NCBI RefSeq assembly: GCF_020509005.1
Contig: NC_063018.1
Coordinates: 4,278,001 to 4,342,000, forward strand
DNA: 64,000 nucleotides
Source of the DNA: Fulvia fulva
Lineage: Eukaryota > Ascomycota > Dothideomycetes > Mycosphaerellales > Mycosphaerellaceae
Reading direction: 5' to 3'
The notes under the pieces were generated by a model, which saw only the letters and a list, made by a program, of their open reading frames with translations, was not told where the DNA came from and ran no database searches. Numbering within the stretch: the first letter of the stretch is position 1; the number at the start of each line of letters is the position of its first letter. A program made the position numbers and the translations under genes. This document shows, one piece after another, positions 53,426-62,668 of this stretch.

Positions 53426-54587
53426 AGGTAGAGATTGATACGCGAGCTTTGCGGCCGCTTCGCGGATTGGTGCACGGATCCCAATCACAGCAGTGAATGT
53501 TCCAGGCAGAAGTTATCCAGTCGACACATGTGAGTGCTGCATGATATCAACACACGACACACGGATGCTGCGACAATAAATATGCCACTGGTGCTCCACT
53601 CAAGTATCTACCACTCTTCAGCTTGTTGCGCACAGTCAACTTGTCCTGACCTTCTTGTCAGTTACAGATCTTGGAATCAAGCACCCAAGAAAGATAATCG
53701 CGATCACAGACCGCTCAACGAAAATGGACGACAAGGTGGATCTGCCTCCAAGACGTCTTCCATCGACAGCCGCACTGACATATCAACAGCATGACCAGAC
53801 CCAGGATCCGCTCGAGTCGAGCGTATGCTTCTCTTGAAAACACGATCGGCTTGTCACGCACGCAAGTTGAGGAGGGCTGCGAGAGGGTCCGAGTCTGGAG
53901 TATCGCATGTTCGACTGATTAAGCGTAGCGACCGAGCGCTAGCCACACCGGAGTACGAGCTTGCGAGTACGTAGGTGAGGCGTCAGCGAGGGAGTGAAGC
54001 TCTATACCAGCCCTCAACTAGCCTTGGCGCCCGCTCTGATTGGTCAACTTTCGAGTTTTCGGGTCACGTGACCTACCGCACTGTGCCTGTTGGCGAACTC
54101 GCAAACATATCCTCGTCGCTAAGGCCTATGTCGTCGTATAATAAGCACTGTACGTCGGGTAGCGGTAGCGTGGATCGCACGCTACTTTGTAGTCTAGAAG
54201 GGTTAGTAGAGAGCTCCACTCCGCTACGCTTACCTTTGGAGGTTCACAACCGCCAACAGCACATTTGTTTCATCGGAAAGCAAAAGTTCGTCCAAGTACG
54301 GCGCTCCATTCGCGACATAGGAAACGAAGAAAAGGAGTCCCAAAGACGACACCAGCTGTCCGTCTGTTGCGGCTGTCGACAGCTTCCCTTTGGAACCCAA
54401 GCATAGTTTAAGCATTCGAGCTGGACACTTGTCGCCTACAGCCAAGCAGGTCTGACCCTTCGTGTACTACCACTAAGCACTCACAGAGGAGGTTTAAGCG
54501 TCCCGTATATGCCAACATCGAATCCTCCATCAGTGGGAAGCTCGCACCATGTGTACAAAGCTCTGCTCAAGATTCTTTTCGGTCAGC
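53426..54587. other. Intergenic region
   Basis: No gene supported; composition ordinary. Short frames lack features. Confidence 0.45.
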
Positions 54588-55867
54588 TCATGCGACAGCA
54601 TTCCCGCTCGCGCTCTGAGCCGTGCGTCCGAGTCGGACCTCTGAGGCCAGGAGCGAAGCTTTAGCAGCCTTTGCACGCCTGTCCTCGCCGTCTCGAGCGG
54701 CCGCTTTTGCAGCAGTGTCGGCCTGCGACGCCTTCAGCTTAGCATCGAGGTGGTACTCGGCGATTTCGATGAGCTCTTGCTGGGTTCCCAAGTGTAATCT
54801 GAGGGCAGCCTTGTGATCTTGGTCGTCCGCATTCACAATTTGCGTCTTGCACGACTTGACAGTCGCCTTTGATCTGTTATAAAGTTTCAAACTGGGCGAC
54901 ACTCATGCTCGCCACAGTCTTCAAAGTGTCGGTAAAGGCTGTCGCCTGAGTGTGAGTGGGTACCTGGAGTAGAGAGTCAACCAATGGAAGTCTCGCTGTT
55001 CCGTTCGGGGACACTTTCAGCTGTGCGTGGCGGTCGGTGCTACTGAAATCGTAGAACTGGCCGCGAGCTGCGAGTCCCAACTGCATGGTGGCGATGATGC
55101 GTTCCTGCTCAGCAACCTTCTGCATTAGGTCCTCGCTCGAGATGTAGCGTGGCGGTGGTGCTTCTGGTAGAGGGACATCGACAACGTGGAAGACTGAATC
55201 GGCAAGACCGTAGTCAACATGATTGTCGTGGCGCTAGAATCTGTCGTCTTTGCGCAGTAATCTCTTGCGAAGAGCGTGCTTGCGACATGCTCTCAGTAGC
55301 TCCCGTGGCCCCTTACGCTTGGTCTCGTGCTGGCTGCGCTCATCGAGATCATACTCCGGTGCACCCGATGATGCCTGCTGGCTGATGATGGTTCTCGCGC
55401 TTGGATCACCCGTGGCAGCGTTGCCCTCCCATGCGTCCACCTCACGGCCACCGAGCAGGTTGAAGAAAGGTCCGCCATCCTTTGGCTTGCATGATCTCGA
55501 AGGCTCTCGATGACGGTAAGTAGAGGGCCCAGAGCAACATCGCACCGCCAATGACGCTCCTCGCTTGCGACAAACTTCCTTACAGGTCGCCATGGTACAC
55601 CACTCTGGAGCTTGCTCAGTGTCTTGATGGTGCGCGTCTCTAGTTGCTGAACATCATCGCCGACCTTGGAATTTAGACTCTGGATTTGATCATCGGATAG
55701 ACTGCTGACCCTCTCACATCAGTCCTTGAGCTTGCTCTCCCAACGGCGACTGTCAGGGCCAAGCACTTGACGTAGTGCAGCCGCGTGTTTGCGAGAGTCG
55801 AAGAGAAGTCAGAGGAGTGCAAATTTGCGGCATCACCCTGACTTTGCAGAGCGCGAATTTCATTCAC
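54588..55867 (-). pseudogene. Decayed gene for a coiled-coil protein
   Basis: Protein-like segments follow each other on the minus strand but in shifting frames: SSLSDDQIQSLNSKVGDDV (about 55,710-55,650), LLGGREVDAWEGNAATGDP and ELLRACRKHALRKRLLRKDD (55,460-55,240). A TAG at 55,234 lies in the same frame as the next piece, NHVDYGLADSVFHVVDVPLP, which leads to MQKVAEQERIIATMQLGL (55,125). A frame change near 54,900 gives KLYNRSKATVK and an Ala/Lys/Glu-rich helical tail ending at 54,588. Introns could explain some shifts, but the TAG and the overlap near 54,890 look like damage. No family recognised. Confidence 0.45.
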
Positions 55868-55984
55868 CCACCGCGTTCCACCGCACGTGATAGTGAAGAA
55901 TGAGTCAGAGCTTGCAGGCTGTCTGCAGCGTCCGTGCTTTGCCCCATCACGCGTCCGAGCTTGCCTCCCTTAAAAGTCATGCTT

Positions 55985-56126
55985 TTCTCTCATCAGGCTT
56001 TCTTCCTTTCTTCCACACCACGCAGAGCACCATCTCTCAACCACCACCTGCACACCCAGAGGCTCGACTTCGCGCCAGTTCCTACCGGTCGATGGATCCG
56101 TGATCACGATTGCGCCCTCATGTAGG
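55985..56126 (-). repeat. Inverted repeat arm, right (about 140 bp)
   Basis: Reverse-complement partner of 53,284-53,425; the minus strand reads attaacctacatgagggcgc. The arms are about 2.6 kb apart and clearly diverged from each other. Confidence 0.75.
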
Positions 56127-56470
56127 TTAATGTTCGGCATTTGAGAGCCGAAGGGTCGTCGCACTGATGGGGAGGCGATGTTTGCTTGCCAGGCGCTGGG
56201 CAATGACCAACCCGACCGGCGAGGACCTCCACCTCCAGTACTTGCAGACAGCCCTCAGCTCGTGAAGCTCTATGGAGATACCGTCCCTACGGAGACGCCT
56301 CCATGCAAGATCGTTGGGGTGTTGCTGCAACCCATGTTTTGGGTGTTCTTGCCGTTGGCGACGCCGTTGCCCACGCGCTTCACAACTTCCGACTACACCA
56401 TGACACGACAAGACTGAGGCGTCACATATCAAAGTGGCGGGTGGTTGGTGGGCTCAGTTTTTACAACATG
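56127..56470. other. Intergenic region
   Basis: Nothing recognisable; a short ATG frame on the plus strand (56,178-56,417) has no features. Confidence 0.4.
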
Positions 56471-56818
56471 TTACATGACGATCATGTCTACCTTTTCATC
56501 GGCTTGCTCCAGAGAAGAGAGCTCACATGAACACATATGAATCAGGCAAAATTGGCTGCCGACCGCATTGAAGGCAGCCTTTGGACAGTACAGAACGTTG
56601 TGAAGAGTGACAATTCTGTGGCTCTTACTACAGCCACGAGAAGTGTGCGTCATGACTTCGGGTTCGACTTCTCTAATCCCGAGCACTTCATGCTTGGTGT
56701 CTGCGCTGTAGATGGAATTGAGGTAATTTCCAAAGGGGGGGGGGGTAGTGCGTGAACCAATCGCGATCGGTGGCGATGTGAACGTGCGATGCACTGGACA
56801 CTCGCCAGTCCATTTCAT
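56471..56818 (-). pseudogene. Fragment resembling the Copia protease/pre-integrase beta-barrel region
   Basis: The minus strand carries RIVTLHNVLYCPKAAFNAVG (about 56,630-56,575), which resembles the conserved VTLxNVLYVPxAPFNLxS stretch between protease and integrase of Copia polyproteins. The sequence around it (VLGIREVEPEVM) also fits that barrel. It is short, has no protease or integrase parts, is not RIP-mutated, and is interrupted by a G/C homopolymer at about 56,738-56,747. It may be an old relic or a domesticated piece; weak evidence. Confidence 0.35.
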
Positions 56819-57170
56819 AAGCCTTGCCTTTCGGCGCCATGTTGGATTGTGCGTTTGATCCAGCAGGCCATCACTTCCTCAACGGAAGTGTCCTGAGCAT
56901 GGCAAGACGTGCACGGACTTGTGGCCCTTCACATGCTCGGGCCGAACTCGGTTAGTCAGCTTCAACACAGCAGACGCACGTTCTAGGTTCCTTGCTAGCT
57001 CGAGGCAGGTTGCAGCATTGCGATGGAAACGCGACACGAGATCGAGGTACTGGTAGATATTGTAGTCGAATCATGAGAGAGCAACCAGTCTGCTTCACTT
57101 GCAAGTTTCGCCCCGGATCTCCTTCTCTTCCTTCACTCTTCTCCGCAAGATCTCTCTTCCAATTCGCTTT
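56819..57170. other. Intergenic region downstream of the carboxypeptidase gene
   Basis: Nothing recognisable. Confidence 0.5.
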
Positions 57171-59226
57171 CTATGCTCCATCCAAGAGCACCAACACACC
57201 AGCAAGAACCTCCTGCCCCGTCGGCGAGATCTGATTCGCCGGAAGCACGAAGCCAAACTGGCCCTTGTCCCTCAACTCCATGCAGTACGAATACTCCGCA
57301 CCAGCACGATCATGCGCATAATCATTGCTGCTGCCCGTCGTGGGGTACAAAGTAGCGCCCGAGGGGCCGACGGTGTACTGTGTGCCCCATACAGCTAGTA
57401 AACACTTCGTTAGCATACGCGCTCGAGAGAACCAAAGAGATTCGTAATGCTCACCTCTGATAGCCGCAGCCGCCTTCTGTTCCAAGCTCACTTGCTGATT
57501 GCTATTCGCCGGCACCGCAGAAGTGTAGCCATAAGGCGATAGGATGTAGTTTCCGTAAGAGTGGAAATCGATGTACTGCGTCAAGTTTTGCGAGCGAGAG
57601 ACGGACTGCATGTGTGAGGTCAGGGCCTGGATTTCGGGTGTGTCGCCTGCAGCCTGGCCTTTGTAGGTCAGGGCGCACGGGTTAGTGGAGGCGCCGTTCG
57701 GATCGCCAGTCCATTGGTATGGCCAGTTGCAGTTCATGTCCGTGCCGAAGCATGTGCGACCGTTGGAGAGGCGGACTGGTTTGCGTTGTTTGCGCCAGCT
57801 GGAGTATATATGTCAGTAAATAGATAGATAGATTTGTTATTCCCCTGTTCTAGGACCCTATTCGGCCTATGCAGGTATATATCTATTGTTATGTACAAAG
57901 GGAAACCCGAATAGGTGAAAACCCTTCCCGCCCCCGACTTCTCCTTGTCTAGATTAGCTTTCCCTCTGAACGTGCGTAGTCCATGTCACTACCCCGTTAG
58001 CCCCCGCTCCCAGCCAGTCTCGTCGCGCTGCGCCGTGTCCTCTCTTCCTGCACTGCTCCTACTAGGCGGTACTGTTTTAGCCAGCCCTTCTCTAGTATCC
58101 AGTTCGTAATGCGCCGTAGGTCCTCAACGTTGTTAAGAAGTGCCCCAATCGTCCGGTTCCTCGCCTTTGCCATCCACTCCCCCCTTCCTAGCGACCACCT
58201 CGGACAGACGAGGAGTGCGTGCCGTACATTCTGGGAGTGATAGCCGCAGGGGCAGCTAGTATTCGTGTATTCTGGAACCTTCCTCCATGATAGGTACCCC
58301 TGGAGGCCGATGTGTTTGCTTCGCAGTTGGGTTGCTATACTACTCTGTGCCCTCGTAAGGCGGTAGTGGATGAGCTTCGGGGGGTGCTTGACCGCGGATT
58401 TCGTAGCTGACCAATTCTTAGGTTGTCCCGCTGGCTGAGGGCGTCCACTATGCCCTGCAACCTGGTATGTCAGTAAATACAGACAACAGGGACGGGAGGC
58501 AGCTTACAGGCGATCATTCGTCTGGGAGTAAGCGAAACCATCCGGGTTGACGGCAGGTAGAATGTAGAAGTCGAACTCGTCAAGGAGGGCGCGGTATTTG
58601 GCGTTATTGTTCTTGTAGCCATTTATGATGTTGTAGGCTAGGTACTCCACAGTCATGGTCGGGATCCACTCGCGAGCATGAACTGTGCCATGCCAGATGA
58701 CGGCTTTCTTAGAGGCTCCAGTGTTGGCACCGAAGAGCTTGAGGCCTAAGATTTCTCGGCCCTCAAATGAGCGGCCAGCCACGAAGCGCTCGGAGTTGCT
58801 GGGGAAGGCTGCGCGCAGATCGTTCCAATACTGGACGTGCTCGCTGTAGCTGTGATAGCTGTTGAACCAAGGTACAGCCGGGAGTGCGCCGTTTTGACGA
58901 CGCTGGAGCACGGTAGCTTGATACTCGCTGGAGTCTGTAGTCTCGGCGGCGATATCTGCCCCAAGATCTTCGTGCATGATGGAGGAAGTGAGGCCGAGGG
59001 TTTGGAACTTCTCGTAGTCCTCGTCGGAGACTGAGATGTCGACATATTCTCCGATACGGGCACTCCATTGGTCGTAGTTGAGAGCGGAGAGAGTCTCCAT
59101 GACGGCGGCGGCATCTCCGTTGGTGCTCACACGAAGCACTTTGTAGCCATCGTAGTTGGCGACATCTCGTGGCACGACGCTGGCCAAGGCCAGGGGCAGC
59201 AGGGAGAGGATGTTGAGGGTCAACAT
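57171..59226 (-). CDS. Secreted M14 metallocarboxypeptidase (3 exons, 428 aa) with a LINE in intron 1
   Basis: Removes C-terminal residues from peptides using one zinc ion. Exons 59,226-58,508, 57,798-57,455 and 57,394-57,171 join in frame to 428 codons. A signal peptide (MLTLNILSLLPLALASVVPR) and a propeptide precede the catalytic domain. Zinc ligands His and Glu lie in GTVHAREW (about residue 170-177) and the third ligand His in YIDFHSYGNYIL; the substrate-binding NPDGFAYS block crosses toward exon 2 (TNDR-L-WRKQR), and the catalytic Glu is in MELRDKG near the end. Length fits pancreatic-type fungal carboxypeptidases. Intron 1 (58,507-57,799, 709 nt) holds a 643-bp LINE fragment, but donor, acceptor and a branch site adjoin the coding exons, so splicing may still work. 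Intron 2 is 60 nt. Confidence 0.93.
57809..57822. repeat. 14-bp target duplication of the intronic LINE, left copy
   Basis: tatgtcagtaaata, repeated exactly at 58,466-58,479. Read on the minus strand it contains the intron's ctgac branch site, which is therefore present on both sides of the insertion. Confidence 0.93.
57823..58465 (-). mobile_element. Unmutated 5'-truncated LINE-1 copy (643 bp)
   Basis: Same family as the RIP-mutated LINE at 11,847-12,490. On the minus strand it carries an open C-terminal ORF2 end (KHPPKLIHYRLTRAQS, then a CPCGYHSQNVRHALLVCP zinc motif, ending AGSGG stop at about 57,984), a short 3' untranslated region and a ctatctat-type tail at 57,823-57,834. Truncation at the 5' end, a simple tail and a 14-bp target duplication are the marks of target-primed reverse transcription. 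CA and TG are abundant, so RIP has not acted on it. Confidence 0.95.
58466..58479. repeat. 14-bp target duplication of the intronic LINE, right copy
   Basis: tatgtcagtaaata, matching 57,809-57,822. Confidence 0.93.
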
Positions 59227-59295
59227 TGTGACAACGGCTCACCAAGGAGAAGTGCGCTGAAGGCTTGAGAGAGTCGTGTCAGGAGATGGGGCACT

Positions 59296-59305
59296 GTTTA
59301 TATAT
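59296..59305 (-). promoter_or_regulatory. TATA box of the carboxypeptidase gene
   Basis: Minus strand atatataaac, about 70 bp upstream of the ATG at 59,226. Confidence 0.6.
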
Positions 59306-59811
59306 TGTACTGAGAGATTGGGGGAAAGGTGTGCCTTCACCTTGGCCTTCACGTCTCGCTCACTTCGACTGAAGCTGATAAGCTATTCCACCACTTGAGG
59401 TGAACTGAATACGAGTGAAGCTTACCTCCTCCCTAATCCAGCATAGACATCACGCATGCTGCATGGAAGGTCCAGACGCAAGGTGAGGTCGGATCAATAG
59501 CATTCGTACCAAGCATCGGAAGCTATGGCTATGGTTGGAGAAAGTCCGATATCAGCTTGCGCCATCAGCGCGAGCACGAGACCAATAGTCAACCGACCTG
59601 CCTTTGTAAACACTTGGTATAGCTGTGCAAAGCGGATGTAAGTCGATCAACTGCTCTATTGGTGGTCGTGTGGCTTGGCGCCCAGTCAGCTTACCTGTTG
59701 CGGCAGGTCAGTGAAGTCTCGGCGATGCAGGCTGAGGCTTGAGCAGTGTTCACGAGCTTCAACTCTGGCGACACCATCAGGACATGCGTCCGTTTGTCCC
59801 TCCATGCTCAC
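59306..59811. other. Intergenic region
   Basis: About 500 bp between the carboxypeptidase promoter and the 3' end of the next gene; nothing recognisable. Confidence 0.5.
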
Positions 59812-62379
59812 CTACTTGTCTCTCAGCGCGAATCTGTTAGCATCCCAGCCGAACCACTTGCGCAAGCGCTTGCCCATTGCCCGTAACATGATCGGATCGA
59901 TTGTCGAATCTGGATGCGGCTTGTGGAAGACGATTCTGCCTCCGCCATCGACGCTCTCGAAACTTACTGCAGAGCCAGATGCGTCTGCGGCTAAAAGTCC
60001 AGCCTCTGCCATGGCTTGTACGAAGGTCGACCATCGGACGTTCTTAGCTTTTGTGGGGGCATCATCGTGGGCGTACATTCGATTGAACATGTTTAGCGTC
60101 TCCTGCTTGACATAGATGACAGGCAGCGACTTTGTAGGCTTTTCATGGGCACCTTCGATGGCTCCATCGAGGTTGGGATTGTCCAAGCCATCGGAGAGGT
60201 CGGCAACAGAGTTTCTGACGACTCTGGCTTTGGTCTGCTTTCGCTGCTTTGGTCGGATCCCCTCTGATGAGCCCCAATTCCATTGAATTGGTCCCTGGTC
60301 CGTTGTTGCTGCGGTAGCGGCAGCTGCTTTCCTCTCATCGTTGGTCGCCTTGCACTTCTGGCGTTCGACTTCCAGTGACTCAAGATGCCGCATTTCCTTG
60401 TCGAATGAGAAAGCCGCCGTGATTGCTTCCACAAGATCAAACGGACCTAAGCCTTGCCAAACCTCGATGGTCTCTTCACGAACTACATCCCATAGTTCCC
60501 GCAGTCTCACGCGACACTTTTCGGCCTTTTGAAGCCAGATAAGGTCGCGAGTCCCTCTCGGCCAAGGTGTCGCGTGGAACCCTTTGAAAGCTGACGACAA
60601 ACGACGCTTTGCTTGGGGGCAGAATCCAACCAGCCCAGTGGTATGGAATTCACCTCCCGCGCTCTGCTGACGTTGTCTTTCGCCACTTTCTTGCCCGGGC
60701 TCATCTGTCACGATCGATATCCGGGGTGCTGGCTGCCCATGCTGAGACCACCGCCGAGCCACAAATAGCTCAGCAGTCAAGATCATATCTGATAGCTGTT
60801 CATAGAGTCTTGCGTCCAGCATGTTCTGCTGCTGAAGCTCGTGCTCGAGCAAACGAAAGACCGGCCTAGCTCTCACAGCGGTCGTATCTTTCATGGCGTT
60901 GTTCAGAAGCTCGACCAGCTCCAATAGTTTCGTACCTTTCTGTGTGCTGGGCGGAGCGATCCTGGCGCGATGCCTCAAGACCCCATTCGCTTCAAAGAAC
61001 CAAAAGCTTGCTCTAAGTTGGGCCGACGATGGCAGCATCGAGTAGAATGTCCGGGTCTGTGATCCTAGTCGAGCGTGAAGGATGTCTCCGAGATTGTACA
61101 GTGCCTGCTCCACCGTTGATTCTACTGCGGCTCCGATCGTGATGTTGCCAGACTGGAATGTTTCGTTGACTTTTTCAAGCCCGTGGATCACTTCCGCCCA
61201 CTCCGTCACGCGGCTACAAAGCTCAGCCGTCATTGTCAGTGCGACTCTACTCCAGAGAGCCTCGTTACTGACATCCTGCTTGAGCGACTTGAAGTGCTTC
61301 TTGCGCGATGAGACCACGAGGTGCATATATGGTGGATCCGTCTGCATTAGCCAGAGTTCATCAAGCACATGCTCGCGTCTAGCGACGGCTTCTCGCAACA
61401 TCCTCTCAGGGTCGAACAACAATGGGGCGGCGAAAGTAGGATTCGTGTATGAGCTCCAAGGTCCATCCTGGCTGGCAGGATGAAGACCATTGTTGACCAA
61501 GACCTGCCATCGTGTATTCCCATTCGCAATTGCTCCGTCGACAAGGCTGTCGACTAGGAGGCATAGTACAACCATGAGACGTTGCTGAGTTTGCAAAGTC
61601 ATAAGAGCACGCGGAAAGCCCATACGTGCGAAGCTGTGCATAAGATTCTGGTCCCAGTCGTTGAGAAGCTCGCCTATGTCGTCGCCGCACATTTTGACAG
61701 TTCTACCATTGAACAGTGTCGGAAACCGTGAGTAGCGAAAGGTCTGAGCCGTCGCTCGAGTGTCGTTGACGATCCAGGATGAGTTGTGGTGGGCAGTTCT
61801 TACGTGCAGCAGCGAGAGCAGCATCGTCTTGTCTTTGCAAAAGTCACCAATGTTCAGCCACTCCATGAGAGGCCAGCGATCACCCCTAGCCGATGATCTC
61901 CAGAGCGAGGCCCAGCGTGTACCCCGGAATGCATCCAAGTCGTCGCTGTAGTCAGATATTATCGTAGTGCTCGAGGATTCTGCAAATGCTGAAGAAAGAG
62001 CATGGCGGACTTTCTGCTTTCTGTAATCTTGACTTTTCTTCTCCCAACGACGCGAAATGATGTCGCCATAGGACTGTAGCATTCCTTGTAAATGGTTCCG
62101 GGACGACTCGACATCTGCCAGGTGTGCTTCGATCAAGGCTCGAGCTGTGTCATCGCTCAATATGCCTGCATATGCCCTAGTGGTATCCGATTGCCACTCC
62201 AAAGGACGATAATGACTTGAGCAAATGTCGCAATGCTCGTGGAAGTCTAAAGGAGGCGCACAGACAATGCGTTGATCGGGCTCCAAGTGAGTCCCAAGGC
62301 CGTCCACATACTCTATCAATTTGGAGTTCCTCAAAGCCTTGATGCTCAGGTGTTCCACGGGTCCAGCTTGGTTGTCCAT
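59812..62379 (-). CDS. Large fungal protein of unrecognised family (855 aa)
   Basis: A single open frame of 855 codons from ATG at 62,379 (no intron). The N-terminus has a CDICSSHYRP motif (residues about 50-60) that could bind a metal. The centre is helical without recognised motifs. A basic/Ala-rich linker (about 690-760) leads to a compact C-terminal domain: VRWSTFVQAMAEAGLLAADASGSAVSF, then GRIVFHKPHPDSTIDPIMLRAMGKRLRKWFGW. This helix-strand-strand-helix pattern recalls the HicA/dsRBD-like fold, but that is inference. I have seen similar fungal proteins named only hypothetical or ipa protein. A paralogue with the same C-terminal domain lies directly upstream, so the pair arose by tandem duplication. 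Confidence 0.85.
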   Translation of the reverse strand: MDNQAGPVEHLSIKALRNSKLIEYVDGLGTHLEPDQRIVCAPPLDFHEHCDICSSHYRPLEWQSDTTRAYAGILSDDTARALIEAHLADVESSRNHLQGMLQSYGDIISRRWEKKSQDYRKQKVRHALSSAFAESSSTTIISDYSDDLDAFRGTRWASLWRSSARGDRWPLMEWLNIGDFCKDKTMLLSLLHVRTAHHNSSWIVNDTRATAQTFRYSRFPTLFNGRTVKMCGDDIGELLNDWDQNLMHSFARMGFPRALMTLQTQQRLMVVLCLLVDSLVDGAIANGNTRWQVLVNNGLHPASQDGPWSSYTNPTFAAPLLFDPERMLREAVARREHVLDELWLMQTDPPYMHLVVSSRKKHFKSLKQDVSNEALWSRVALTMTAELCSRVTEWAEVIHGLEKVNETFQSGNITIGAAVESTVEQALYNLGDILHARLGSQTRTFYSMLPSSAQLRASFWFFEANGVLRHRARIAPPSTQKGTKLLELVELLNNAMKDTTAVRARPVFRLLEHELQQQNMLDARLYEQLSDMILTAELFVARRWSQHGQPAPRISIVTDEPGQESGERQRQQSAGGEFHTTGLVGFCPQAKRRLSSAFKGFHATPWPRGTRDLIWLQKAEKCRVRLRELWDVVREETIEVWQGLGPFDLVEAITAAFSFDKEMRHLESLEVERQKCKATNDERKAAAATAATTDQGPIQWNWGSSEGIRPKQRKQTKARVVRNSVADLSDGLDNPNLDGAIEGAHEKPTKSLPVIYVKQETLNMFNRMYAHDDAPTKAKNVRWSTFVQAMAEAGLLAADASGSAVSFESVDGGGRIVFHKPHPDSTIDPIMLRAMGKRLRKWFGWDANRFALRDK

Positions 62380-62668
62380 GATGCAGGACTTTGCTGTTAC
62401 TGCTGTTACTGTTGTAATCTAATGAAGTGTCAGAATGGTGAATGATATCGGCATGGGGACAAGGTCCACATACGTTTTATTACCTTGTGGCACTACGCAG
62501 ACTTACACATCTCAGACCGATCGTCTCATGCTGTGTTCACGAATGAGACCTGGACATAACCTCTTCCTAGTCCAGAGATCTGCACTGTCTCAACTCGTCT
62601 CGTTCCTGTCTGTCACAACGATCCGACAATCTCCAAAACCTCTTCCAAGTCCAGAGACCTCCGTTGTC
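62380..62668. other. Intergenic spacer between the paralogues
   Basis: Contains a diverged direct duplication: aacctcttcctagtccagag (62,558) and aacctcttccaagtccagag (62,637), each followed by a similar 30-bp stretch; the second copy runs into the 3' end of the upstream paralogue. A short ctgttactg repeat lies at 62,391-62,412. Confidence 0.6.

Noticed and set aside
57915..58109. 64-codon plus-strand frame in the intronic LINE
   Set aside because: Antisense shadow of the ORF2 C-terminus, which carries the CPCG...CP zinc motif on the minus strand.
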